Positions 1 through 7,761 of a stretch of DNA of 7,974 nucleotides are shown here, piece after piece. The stretch spans positions 1 to 7,974 of the forward strand of contig JAGAAH010000055.1 of assembly GCA_017615375.1 (NCBI GenBank), in the 5' to 3' direction. A model generated the notes under the pieces. That model was not told the DNA's origin. It ran no database searches and saw only the letters and a program-made list of their open reading frames with translations. Source of the stretch: Lachnospiraceae bacterium. GTDB taxonomy: Bacteria > Bacillota > Clostridia > Lachnospirales > Lachnospiraceae. Position numbers and translations under genes: made by a program. Every line of letters starts with the position of its first letter. The first letter of the stretch is position 1.

Positions 1-2301
1 AAGCAGATTAAGGAATATCTGTCCGAATCTTAGTCTGTCCACCATAAAAGCTCTGTCCGCTATTTGCTTGAAATCGGCCGTATATATAACGCCCTTGCTT
101 CTGCACTGCTCACCAATTATGTTATTGATACTCTCAAGAAATTCCCTTACGGAATATACTTCAGGATGAAGTATGAATTTCTTCTCTTCTGCCTGTGAGA
201 TATCGAGAATATCGTTAACAAGGGAAAGCAGCATCTGTCCCGAGGATATAATCTTACGCTGATATTCCTGAATCTCGGCCTCATTGGACTCATCAAGTGC
301 TATCTGCGCCATACCTAAGATGCCGTTTAACGGAGTTCTTAAGTCATGGCTCATTCTCGACAAGAAGTCTATCTTGGCATTCTCGCCTGCCTTAGCCTCG
401 GCAAGCGCTTTTTTAAGTATATCTCGTTTCTTTTTCTCTTCGGCATAGATTTCCGAAACATCACGAACGCCCATCAAAAGCATATTCGGGAACTTGTTAA
501 TCGGAATATACGACATCTGTATACGCTTTTGCACACCGCAAGTCGTAACGGCCGTAATATTTACTTTATACTTGCCTTTACTTTTAACACTCTTAAGTAC
601 GTAATCAAGTGAAACCTTTCTGCGAACGCTTTCTTTGTTCTTTGCCGGTATAAAAGGCATGAAAAACGCAATATTTTCCGTGTAATCAAGCTCTTCTTTC
701 GCTATAAAAGTGGTTTCTTCTTTCGGCTGATTATATATGGTTTTAACACGACCGGTCTTGGTATCAAGCACTCCCATCGCGTCGTAATCCATCATTGTAA
801 TCGTTCGACCAATCTGATGAATAAGCGTATCTTCAGTGTTATCATGAACGATAATATAACCTTCAAGCTCGTTGGTTACAGGATTTTTCAACAAATCCAT
901 TGTGAAATTCGCAATTATCGTCTTCTCATCAGTAAGTTCAAACGGCACATCCACTTCAAGCTTGGTCATACCGGACTCATAATCCGCCTGCACCTTCTTC
1001 GGTGAAAGCGCTTTTACAAATTCTTCTCCGGATTCTCCCGGCATATACATAAGTAATGCAGATATGTACTGATCCAAAGAACCGCTGTCGCTGTCTTTTC
1101 TAAATCTTGAATATCTTGATTTAATATCGATTATCTTGTTCTTATAGATATCGACCTGTACATAGCAAAGCGACTTCTTTCTGTAGTTTTCAAGATAATT
1201 GAGCTGACTTTCGTATAATTTGCGGCTCTTTTCTTCTTCGGTTATATCTTTTCTGGAGATATACAGTTTCTCGGCCTTGCCGCTCGTATCAAAGCCTGTC
1301 GTTATCTTAATCTTGTATGTTTTATATACTTCATTCTCGTTATGACGGCGTCTTAATATGCATTCCTGCTCTTTCACGCCGTTTCGTGCTTTTTCTATAA
1401 CTTCCAACGCCATCTTGCGATCGTCCGGATGAAATCTACTCAATCCGTAGTCAATCACGTTGGAATCAGACACATTAACCGTAAGCTTGCCGCCGGCTTC
1501 GTATGTATCGAATTCGCCTGTCATAAGGTCATAAGTCATGAATCTGAATTCGTTCTGAGTTATCGCCATATCAAAAGCATCGATTATTTTCTTCTGTGCA
1601 TCGATATCCTTAATGATTCCTACGGCATGAGTACGCTTTCCCGTCTCATCCTTCGATACGGCAAGCATTATATTAACCCATTTTCTGTATCCATTGAAAT
1701 TGGTCTGGCATATCTCTTCCGCGGAATCTTCGCCGTTAAGTATCCTCATGTACAACCTTCTAAGCTTATCGGCTTCGGCTCTTGATGCAAAAAGCTCGTC
1801 CTTAATCTCCTCCGGATGCATTCCGGCTACTCGCTCTAACCCGGTAATGCACATAAGTTCATCGCTTAATGTACATCTATGCGTCTGCATGTCATACTCC
1901 CAGTACGGCATTTTTAGTGCATCGAGTTCGCTTATATTTGAATTCTTAACCTTATTAATCTTTATATTTTCTTCGTTCTCTTTTTCTTCAACGAAAAAAA
2001 CAGCACGATATTTCTTACCACCCTGCTGTATATCTTCCGTATTAAGTTTGTATCTTATCCCATCCTTGGAATTATAATATTCTTCTGCTTTAAATCCTTT
2101 TAAACGGTTGAGCATCTGCGAGTTGCAGCTTGCGCATGGTGATTCGCCGTTTCCAAAATACCCAAAACATCGGCCTACTCTGTCATCTTCATTAATTCCC
2201 AAAATATGACGTGCCACATCATTGATGTATTCTATCTCATACGTCTCGGTGTCTATTACACATACGCCTTCAACCAAGCAATCTATAAGTGCTTGAAGCA
2301 T
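1..2301 (-). CDS. Multi-PAS cytosolic sensor histidine kinase (C-terminus beyond window)
   Basis: This frame starts at ATG 2301 and stays open for 767 codons to the window edge. A GGAGGG ribosome site (2308..2313) lies 6 bases before the ATG. By my reading there are five PAS-like modules at about residues 1-105, 125-236, 240-355, 365-490 and 495-620; several end in the usual PAS pattern, such as GIIKDIDAQKK and ISRKDITEEEK. A charged, probably helical linker (about 613-640) leads to a HisKA domain whose H-box is FLSRMSHDLRTPLN, with phospho-acceptor His652 (codon 346..348). The HATPase domain begins near residue 717 and the window ends inside the N-box, at FGQIFLNLL, so the ATP-binding Asn and glycine boxes are not seen. 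I find no signal peptide or membrane segment, so the protein should be soluble. The first PAS has a cysteine cluster (Cys45, Cys56, Cys59). It would autophosphorylate in response to an unknown intracellular signal and pass phosphate to a response regulator; a fused receiver domain past the edge is possible. The family is certain, the ligand is not. Confidence 0.9.
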   Translation of the reverse strand, partial: MLQALIDCLVEGVCVIDTETYEIEYINDVARHILGINEDDRVGRCFGYFGNGESPCASCNSQMLNRLKGFKAEEYYNSKDGIRYKLNTEDIQQGGKKYRAVFFVEEKENEENIKINKVKNSNISELDALKMPYWEYDMQTHRCTLSDELMCITGLERVAGMHPEEIKDELFASRAEADKLRRLYMRILNGEDSAEEICQTNFNGYRKWVNIMLAVSKDETGKRTHAVGIIKDIDAQKKIIDAFDMAITQNEFRFMTYDLMTGEFDTYEAGGKLTVNVSDSNVIDYGLSRFHPDDRKMALEVIEKARNGVKEQECILRRRHNENEVYKTYKIKITTGFDTSGKAEKLYISRKDITEEEKSRKLYESQLNYLENYRKKSLCYVQVDIYKNKIIDIKSRYSRFRKDSDSGSLDQYISALLMYMPGESGEEFVKALSPKKVQADYESGMTKLEVDVPFELTDEKTIIANFTMDLLKNPVTNELEGYIIVHDNTEDTLIHQIGRTITMMDYDAMGVLDTKTGRVKTIYNQPKEETTFIAKEELDYTENIAFFMPFIPAKNKESVRRKVSLDYVLKSVKSKGKYKVNITAVTTCGVQKRIQMSYIPINKFPNMLLMGVRDVSEIYAEEKKKRDILKKALAEAKAGENAKIDFLSRMSHDLRTPLNGILGMAQIALDESNEAEIQEYQRKIISSGQMLLSLVNDILDISQAEEKKFILHPEVYSVREFLESINNIIGEQCRSKGVIYTADFKQIADRAFMVDRLRFGQIFLNLL

Positions 2302-2373
2302 CGTAAACCCTCCGGAATATATAGTCCCGTACTATGGATGTTATCATAATTCCCCTATGTCTTTCCAGCACTT

Positions 2374-3348
2374 CTATATTATTTCACAAAGATATAACAA
2401 AATAGCTCGGCGCTCGTCACTAAATCGCTCCGCTTTTTCCGCAATTGCTTCTTTTCTGTACGGTGTTTCCTTCAAGGCCTCTTCGATTCTTCCCGCAAGA
2501 CTTGTGTCCATTGAATCGGTATGTACCTTGATTCCGTTAATCACTCCATAATTAACATCAAGCAATAACTGAACTTCTCCAAATTCAAATCTGTGCTCTA
2601 TCTTATGCGTAAACGGAATTCGCTGTCCGAATTTCCACTCTTCGCTTTTATACTTATTTCTTAATTCATCTATTTTAGCCTTATCGTTATCGTTCAAGGT
2701 TATCAAATCATAATCATACCCGTATACGCGGCAAAAAGCGCCCATCATTGCGTTTTTGAGTAACGGGACGGTTATTCTTTCGTCAGCTTCCGAAAGATTC
2801 ATTACACGCGATTTAACGCTTGATACGCCTTTTGATTTTAATTTTTCTTCGGATACGTTAAGGTACTTTGACAGCTTCTCTTTATCCGCATTAATCAATA
2901 TACAGCCGTGATGATATGCATATTCTCCCGACTCGTAATATGCGTTTCCGGAGAATTTCTTATCGTCTACCGTTATATCGTTTCTTCCGGTAAGAAGCGC
3001 TTTTACACCAAACGAATTAACAGCTTCGACTATTACGTTAAGCTGCTTGGTAAGATCGTAATTATCCTTTCTGACGCAGAAAGTAAAATTAAGATTGCCC
3101 ATATCGTGATATACTGCTCCTCCACCCGAAAGACGACGGGCTAAATGCCCGCCGTCTTCTTCAAGCTTTGTTACATTACATTCACGATAAGCATTTTGAT
3201 TTTTCCCTATTACTACCGTATTCCCGTTCTGCCATAAATACAGAATGCACTCCTCGGCCCCCACCGAAAAAGTCAGGAATTCTTCGGTTGCAAGATTCAT
3301 ATAAGGATCTTGACTATCCGAAACATAAACCGATAATTTGCTTATCAT
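2374..3348 (-). CDS. lplA: Lipoate-protein ligase A
   Basis: This 324-residue cytoplasmic enzyme activates lipoate with ATP to lipoyl-AMP and transfers it to the lysine of lipoyl-accepting proteins, here most likely the GcvH encoded upstream. It has the LplA signature RRLSGGGAVYHDMGNLNF near residues 71-88 and the catalytic-type lysine in DDKKFSGNAYY (Lys131). The C-terminal part, with the HRFEFGEVQLLLDVNYG stretch, matches the accessory domain of full-length bacterial ligases, and total length is close to the 338 residues of the E. coli enzyme. I chose ATG 3348 rather than GTG 3354, because the AGGAG at 3358..3362 is 9 bases from the ATG but only 3 from the GTG. That ribosome site overlaps the gcvPB stop codon, which indicates translational coupling. 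It is the last gene of the gcv cluster. A role for octanoate rather than lipoate cannot be excluded from sequence alone. Confidence 0.93.
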   Translation of the reverse strand: MISKLSVYVSDSQDPYMNLATEEFLTFSVGAEECILYLWQNGNTVVIGKNQNAYRECNVTKLEEDGGHLARRLSGGGAVYHDMGNLNFTFCVRKDNYDLTKQLNVIVEAVNSFGVKALLTGRNDITVDDKKFSGNAYYESGEYAYHHGCILINADKEKLSKYLNVSEEKLKSKGVSSVKSRVMNLSEADERITVPLLKNAMMGAFCRVYGYDYDLITLNDNDKAKIDELRNKYKSEEWKFGQRIPFTHKIEHRFEFGEVQLLLDVNYGVINGIKVHTDSMDTSLAGRIEEALKETPYRKEAIAEKAERFSDERRAILLYLCEII

Positions 3349-3357
3349 ATTCACTTT

Positions 3358-3362
3358 CTCCT
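3358..3362 (-). promoter_or_regulatory. Ribosome binding site of lplA, inside the gcvPB stop
   Basis: The minus strand reads TAGGAGAAAGTGAATATG. The AGGAG uses the last two bases of the gcvPB TAG stop. Spacing of 9 bases supports ATG 3348 and argues against the GTG at 3354, which would be only 3 bases away. Confidence 0.75.
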
Positions 3363-4788
3363 AAAACTCGTAAGCGACTACAGGAGTTCTTGCAGCCTTA
3401 ACCTCATCAGGTCTTGAAATAACCGTTGTATGAGGCGAATTTCTGATGTAATCAGGATCAGATTCGGCCTTGTCATGAATCTCCTTTAATACGTTGATTA
3501 CGTGGTCCATCTCTTCCTTGGTCTCTGTCTCTGTAGGCTCAACCATAAGTGCCTCATGGACAATTAACGGGAAGTACATTGTAGGTGGATGAATACCGTA
3601 ATCAAGCATTGCCTTAGCGATATCCATTGCTGCAATGTTAATCTGCTTATGCTCTTCTTCAAGAGTCATAACGAACTCATGCATACATGTTACAGGATAT
3701 GCCATATGGTAAGTCTTTGAAAGCTTAACTCTCATGTAGTTAGCATTAAGTACGGCATTGCTTGATGCTTCCTTGATGCCTTCCTTACCAAGTGTGGTAA
3801 TGTATGTCAATGCCTTAACCATTACAAGGAAGTTACCTGCCATTGTACGTACATTTCCGATTGTATTGGCTGCATAATGCTTGTCATATGCATCACCGTT
3901 CTTAACTGCTGTAAATCCAGGTAAGAACTCCTTAAGGAATGCCTTGCATCCTACAGGGCCGGATCCCGGACCACCGCCACCGTGAGGTGTTGCAAAGGTC
4001 TTGTGAAGGTTGATATGAAGAACATCAAATCCCATATCGCCCGGACGGCACTGTCCCATAACTGCGTTAAGGTTAGCACCATCATAGTAACAAAGACCGC
4101 CTGCATCATGAACAATCTTGGTAATCTCAAGGATATTCTTATCGAATACACCTACTGTATTCGGGTTAGTAAGCATAAGACCTGCTGTATCTTCACCGAC
4201 AGCTGCTCTTAAACCGTCAAGGTCTACACAACCCTTATCATCAGACGGAATATTGATTACTTCGAAACCTGCCATAACTGCTGAAGCAGGGTTGGTTCCG
4301 TGTGCACTGTCAGGAACAATAATCTTATTTCTCTTCATATCGTTACGGCTTTCATGATATGCCTTGATAAGAAGAAGTCCTGTAAACTCACCGTGAGCAC
4401 CCGCTGCCGGCTGTAATGTTACCGCATCCATACCTGCAATCTCTGCAAGGTCCTTCTGCAATGTCTCCATTACTTCAAGGCAACCCTGAGTAGCTTCTAC
4501 CGGTGCAAGAGGATGTACGCCCGTGAATCCCTGGAGTACTGCCATCTCTTCATCAATCTTAGGGTTGTACTTCATTGTACATGATCCTAAAGGATAGAAA
4601 CCATCGTTAACACCGTGTGTACGCTTAGCAAGCTTGGTATAATGACGGCTTAACTCCTGCTCGGATACGTGCGGAAGGTGTAATTCCTGCTTTCTTAAGT
4701 TTGCATTAAGCTTAACCTCAGGAACATCGCACTTAGGGAAAATGTCTAACTGTCTTCCGGCTTCGCCGATTTCAAATATAAGTTCCAT
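3361..4788 (-). CDS. gcvPB: Glycine dehydrogenase (decarboxylating) subunit 2
   Basis: This is the PLP-carrying half of the split P protein of the glycine cleavage system. With GcvPA it decarboxylates glycine and passes the aminomethyl group to the lipoyl arm of GcvH. Counting from the ATG chosen here (475 residues), the visible motifs are YPLGSCTMKYNP (65-76), QPAAGAHGE (126-134), PDSAHGTNPASA (159-170), YYDGANLNA (234-242) and NLHKTFATPHGGGGPG (260-275), where Lys263 is the expected Schiff-base lysine followed by the glycine-rich loop. Length is normal for clostridial and Bacillus subunit 2. The frame extends to a GTG at 4797, but the AAAGGAGG at 4799..4806 is 1 base from that GTG and 10 from ATG 4788, so the ATG is preferred. 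The gcvPA stop and this ATG share one base (TAATG), typical of coupled translation of a 1:1 complex. Confidence 0.96.
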   Translation of the reverse strand: MELIFEIGEAGRQLDIFPKCDVPEVKLNANLRKQELHLPHVSEQELSRHYTKLAKRTHGVNDGFYPLGSCTMKYNPKIDEEMAVLQGFTGVHPLAPVEATQGCLEVMETLQKDLAEIAGMDAVTLQPAAGAHGEFTGLLLIKAYHESRNDMKRNKIIVPDSAHGTNPASAVMAGFEVINIPSDDKGCVDLDGLRAAVGEDTAGLMLTNPNTVGVFDKNILEITKIVHDAGGLCYYDGANLNAVMGQCRPGDMGFDVLHINLHKTFATPHGGGGPGSGPVGCKAFLKEFLPGFTAVKNGDAYDKHYAANTIGNVRTMAGNFLVMVKALTYITTLGKEGIKEASSNAVLNANYMRVKLSKTYHMAYPVTCMHEFVMTLEEEHKQINIAAMDIAKAMLDYGIHPPTMYFPLIVHEALMVEPTETETKEEMDHVINVLKEIHDKAESDPDYIRNSPHTTVISRPDEVKAARTPVVAYEF

Positions 4789-6101
4789 TATGCGCACACC
4801 TCCTTTACTATAGCTGCCACTTCATCCATGGAAGCCTTGGTATTCTTCTCGGTTGCGCACCAGAGAATCTCGTTATCGGAAAGCTTATAGCCACCGAGGA
4901 TATTCTTTGCTTCGAGTGCTGCAAGAATCTTGTCTGCAGGAACCGAAGATGTTGTTACAAATTCATGGAAGAATTCGCCGTTATATACTCTCTTTAAGCC
5001 GGCCTTTTCAAGCTCGCTTAAGAGGTAATGTGACTTATTAACACACTGATGTGCTGCTTCCTCTAATCCAACCTTGCCGACTGCTGCAAGATATACGGAA
5101 ACGGTCATTGCACAAAGTGCTTCGTTGGAACAGATGTTGGATGAAGCCTTCTCACGACGAATATGCTGCTCACGCGCCTGTAAAGTAAGTACATAAGCGC
5201 GATTACCGTCATGGTCTTCTGTCTGTCCTACGATTCTTCCCGGAATCTTACGCATCATATCGCTTACGCAAGCCATAAATCCTACGTAAGGTCCGCCGAA
5301 TGCGATCGGAAGTCCGAGAGGCTGTCCCTCACCTACTGCGATATCTGCACCTGCTTCACGAGGTGTCTCCATAATACCAAGTGACATAGGGTTGCAACCC
5401 ATTATTAACTTAGCGCCGATGCCATGCGCGATATCAGCTGCCTTATGTGCATCTTCGATCTGGCCGAAGAAGTTAGGCTGCTGAATGTAAAGGCATGCAG
5501 CACCTTCCGTCATCATTTCTTTTGCCTTATCAAGATCTGTAACACCGTCTTTAGTAGGTACCATCTTAACTTCGGTATTGCTTCCGAAGCAGTATGTCTT
5601 AATTACGGATACAACCTTCGGATCTGTAGACTCGGATACGTACATAACAGAATGCTTTCTGTCCTTGCACATAGCACAAGCTTCTGCAGCTGCAGTACCG
5701 CCATCATATACGCAGGCATTGGATACGTCCATACCTGTAAGCTGGCAGATTGCTGTCTGGTATTCAAAGATTGACTGTAAGATACCCTGGCTGATTTCAG
5801 CCTGATAAGGTGTATATGCAGTTACAAACTCTTCCTTTGAGGTAATCTGCTTAACGATTGATGGAATATAATGATCGTAAGCACCTGCGCCTCTGTAGAT
5901 TGCCTTGTACTGCTTATTCTTGGAAGCCATGTTGCTTATGATAGTTGCTGTCTCAAGCTCAGACTTTCCTTCTTCAAGGTTAAGATTCTTAAGACGAACC
6001 GACTCGGGAATTACGGAGAATAAATCGTCGAAATCCTTATAGCCGATCTCGTTAAGCATCTTTAACTGCTCTTCTTTTGTATTAGGTACATATCTACCCA
6101 T
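4788..6101 (-). CDS. gcvPA: Glycine dehydrogenase (decarboxylating) subunit 1
   Basis: This 437-residue protein is the N-terminal-type half of the two-subunit P protein. It has the PLP-enzyme fold but lacks the Schiff-base lysine, which GcvPB carries. Recognisable family motifs are YRGAGAYDHYIP (69-80), TPYQAEISQGILQ (97-109), EGQPLGLPIAFGGPYVGF (258-275) and the REQHIRREKASSNICSN block (310-326). The subunits associate in the cytosol to form the active decarboxylase. The start is ATG 6101, with GAGGAA (6110..6115) 8 bases upstream. It follows gcvH by 40 bases with no terminator and overlaps gcvPB at a TAATG junction. Nothing is truncated or unusual in the frame. Confidence 0.96.
   Translation of the reverse strand: MGRYVPNTKEEQLKMLNEIGYKDFDDLFSVIPESVRLKNLNLEEGKSELETATIISNMASKNKQYKAIYRGAGAYDHYIPSIVKQITSKEEFVTAYTPYQAEISQGILQSIFEYQTAICQLTGMDVSNACVYDGGTAAAEACAMCKDRKHSVMYVSESTDPKVVSVIKTYCFGSNTEVKMVPTKDGVTDLDKAKEMMTEGAACLYIQQPNFFGQIEDAHKAADIAHGIGAKLIMGCNPMSLGIMETPREAGADIAVGEGQPLGLPIAFGGPYVGFMACVSDMMRKIPGRIVGQTEDHDGNRAYVLTLQAREQHIRREKASSNICSNEALCAMTVSVYLAAVGKVGLEEAAHQCVNKSHYLLSELEKAGLKRVYNGEFFHEFVTTSSVPADKILAALEAKNILGGYKLSDNEILWCATEKNTKASMDEVAAIVKEVCA
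4799..4806 (-). promoter_or_regulatory. Ribosome binding site of gcvPB, decides the start
   Basis: AAAGGAGG on the minus strand lies within the 3' end of gcvPA. It is 10 bases from ATG 4788 and only 1 base from the in-frame GTG 4797, so initiation at the ATG is much more likely and the first three codons of the longest frame should be dropped. Confidence 0.85.
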
Positions 6102-6141
6102 TTTATCAGTTCCTCGCTTCTATAAAATGCTTGTAACTTAA

Positions 6142-6519
6142 TTATTTCTCTGACTCGCAGAACTTGTCATACTCATCTGCTGTCATTAAATCTTCTGTAT
6201 CTGTTACGTTGTTAACCTTGATAAACCAAGCTTCGTATGGAGCTTCGTTAATCTTTGCAGGCTCATCTAAGATCTCTTCGTTGATCTCTGCAACTTCACC
6301 TGTTACAGGGCAGTTAACATCGGATACTGCCTTAACTGACTCTACGTCTGCAAATACGTCGCCTGCTGTTACTGCATCGCCTTCTTCAGGAAGGTTAACG
6401 AATACAAGGTCACCTAACTCGCTCTGAGCGAAATCGGTTAAACCGATAGTAGCTGTATTGCCTTCAATCTTAACCCACTCATGTGTCTTAGTGTACTTTA
6501 ATTCTGCTGGTGTATTCAT
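6142..6519 (-). CDS. gcvH: Glycine cleavage system H protein
   Basis: This 125-residue lipoyl carrier shuttles the methylamine group from the P protein to the T protein and is then reoxidised by the L protein. The start [13 protein letters not shown] (8-20) and the core [19 protein letters not shown] (26-44) are standard for the family. The lipoylation site is [13 protein letters not shown], with Lys63 as the attachment residue. Length is in the usual 120-130 range and the C-terminus, with [10 protein letters not shown], is intact. The start codon has an excellent ribosome site, AAAGGAGA at 6528..6535. It is 61 bases after gcvT and 40 before gcvPA. The LplA encoded by the last gene of the cluster is the likely enzyme that modifies it. 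Confidence 0.97.
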   Translation of the reverse strand: MNTPAELKYTKTHEWVKIEGNTATIGLTDFAQSELGDLVFVNLPEEGDAVTAGDVFADVESVKAVSDVNCPVTGEVAEINEEILDEPAKINEAPYEAWFIKVNNVTDTEDLMTADEYDKFCESEK

Positions 6520-6580
6520 AATAAATATCTCCTTTAAATATATAAAATATTGATTCCTTATATGTTAGCGCTTTTATAAA

Positions 6581-7672
6581 TTAAGCTTTCTTAGGTCTCT
6601 TGTAGAAAGGAAGTTCGCAAACTTCTGCTTCTACTCTTCTTCCACGAACGTCAGCTTCAATCTTGGTTCCGATTGCTCTGTAGTCCATATCAACGAGGGC
6701 CATTGCGTATGCACCCTCAAGGAACGGAAGCTGTGTACCTGATGTGGAAATACCAACCTTCTTATCGCCTACGTAAAGGTCCATATGCTCACGAATGATA
6801 CCACGACCTGTAACCTTAAGACCTACTCTCTTTCTTGTAAGAGGCATCTTCTCGATAGCTTCCTTACCAACGAACTCTGCCTTATCCATCTTAACGAAAA
6901 TGTCAAGATCTGCTTCGATAGGGCTGATGTCATCTGTCATCTCGTGACCGTAAAGAGGCATACCTGCTTCAAGTCTTAATGTATCTCTTGCGCCAAGTCC
7001 ACATGGAATAAGTCCGTACTCTTTACCTGCTTCAAGAAGTGCATCCCAGATAGCCGGTGTATCTTCTGCGTGGCAGTATACTTCATAACCGAATTCTCCG
7101 GTGTAACCTGTTCTTGAAAGGATTACTTCCTTTCCTGCGAAAGGAACGTTGATTGTTGCTGTATAATACTTCTTAGGGAGGTTCTCCTCACCTGTAAGCT
7201 TAAGAACAACTGCCTTGGAGTTAGGTCCCTGGATGGCAATCTGACCAACCTTATCGGAAATGTCTGTTAACTTAACATCACCGATTACATGCTCCTGCAT
7301 CCACTTGAAATCCTTGTCCTTATTAGCTGCGTTAGGAACGAACATGAACTTCTCTTCGTTGATACGATATGCAATCATATCATCAACGATTCCGCCGTGC
7401 TCGTTACACATAGGGCTGTAACGTGCCTGTCCGTCTTCCATTCCGTCATAGCTGTTAGCAAGTAAGTGGTTAAGATACTTAACCGCATCCTTACCTTCAC
7501 ACATAACCTCACCCATGTGAGATACGTCGAACATACCAACCTTGGTACGAACTGCCATGTGCTCTGCGATAACGCCTGTTTCGTACTGAACAGGAAGAAG
7601 GAATCCTCCGAAAGGAACGATCTTGCCGCCTGCTGCTACGTGCTTGTCATAGAGTACTGTCTTTTTTTCCAT
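6581..7672 (-). CDS. gcvT: Aminomethyltransferase (glycine cleavage T protein)
   Basis: This 363-residue cytosolic enzyme releases ammonia from aminomethylated GcvH and moves the one-carbon unit to tetrahydrofolate, giving 5,10-methylene-tetrahydrofolate. Motifs in order are FGGFLLPVQY (21-30), GMFDVSHMGEV (46-56), HGGIVDDMIAYR (92-103), which holds the conserved catalytic Asp (97 or 98), SRTGYTGEFGYEVY (186-199) and GARDTLRLEAGMPLYGHEM (227-245). The C-terminal barrel domain follows, with KVGISTSGTQLP (305-316) and the terminal PFYKR. Length is typical. The ATG at 7672 is preceded by AAAGGGG (7681..7687) at 8 bases. It is the first gene after the riboswitch and terminator, so its transcription should depend on glycine. 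Codons 2-4 contain a run of seven A residues; the frame is intact. Confidence 0.97.
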   Translation of the reverse strand: MEKKTVLYDKHVAAGGKIVPFGGFLLPVQYETGVIAEHMAVRTKVGMFDVSHMGEVMCEGKDAVKYLNHLLANSYDGMEDGQARYSPMCNEHGGIVDDMIAYRINEEKFMFVPNAANKDKDFKWMQEHVIGDVKLTDISDKVGQIAIQGPNSKAVVLKLTGEENLPKKYYTATINVPFAGKEVILSRTGYTGEFGYEVYCHAEDTPAIWDALLEAGKEYGLIPCGLGARDTLRLEAGMPLYGHEMTDDISPIEADLDIFVKMDKAEFVGKEAIEKMPLTRKRVGLKVTGRGIIREHMDLYVGDKKVGISTSGTQLPFLEGAYAMALVDMDYRAIGTKIEADVRGRRVEAEVCELPFYKRPKKA

Positions 7673-7724
7673 GAATATTTCCCCTTTTCATATTATTATT
7701 CTTATTTAGCTTCGATATAACCCT

Positions 7725-7761
7725 AAAAATAAATAAAGAGCGCATGTACACCATGCGCTCT
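7725..7761 (-). terminator. Riboswitch-controlled intrinsic terminator before gcvT
   Basis: The minus-strand RNA forms a perfect 10-bp stem, AGAGCGCATG with CATGCGCTCT, closed by a 5-base loop (7747..7751) and followed by TTATTTATTTTT. The first four bases of the stem (AGAG) are also the end of the P1 3' strand of aptamer II. When glycine closes that P1, the stem loses its bottom four pairs and is pushed away from the U-rich tract. This gives transcription attenuation without glycine and read-through with it. The structure is directly visible; the regulatory sense is inferred from it and from known glycine riboswitches. Confidence 0.92.

Noticed and set aside
346..2077. Plus-strand frames at 346..612, 817..1005, 1429..1785 and 1694..2077
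   Set aside because: They lie antisense to the continuous kinase frame, have no family motifs and no convincing ribosome sites; the minus strand shows clear PAS and H-box coding here.
2321..2335. Small inverted repeat ATAGT/ACTAT between lplA and the kinase gene as a terminator or operator
   Set aside because: Only 5 bp, no U tract after it, and no second copy elsewhere in the window; expected by chance in AT-rich DNA.
2302..2373. Promoter for the kinase gene (TATGAT or TATATT as -10)
   Set aside because: No acceptable -35 at 16-18 bases for either, and TATATT lies too close to the start codon.
3951..5805. Frames at 3951..4151 (minus) and 3982..4212, 4118..4357, 4853..5041, 5424..5774 and 5578..5805 (plus)
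   Set aside because: All overlap gcvPA or gcvPB in other frames and show low-complexity or unrecognisable protein; they are shadows of strongly conserved genes.
7662..7668. Run of seven A residues in codons 2-4 of gcvT as a frameshift or slippage site
   Set aside because: Lysine-rich starts are common and the downstream frame is complete; no stop or alternative product supports programmed slippage.
7647..7691. Short out-of-frame upstream reading frame starting at ATG 7691 and overlapping the gcvT start
   Set aside because: It has no ribosome site upstream of its ATG, while the AAAGGGG within it is correctly spaced for gcvT.
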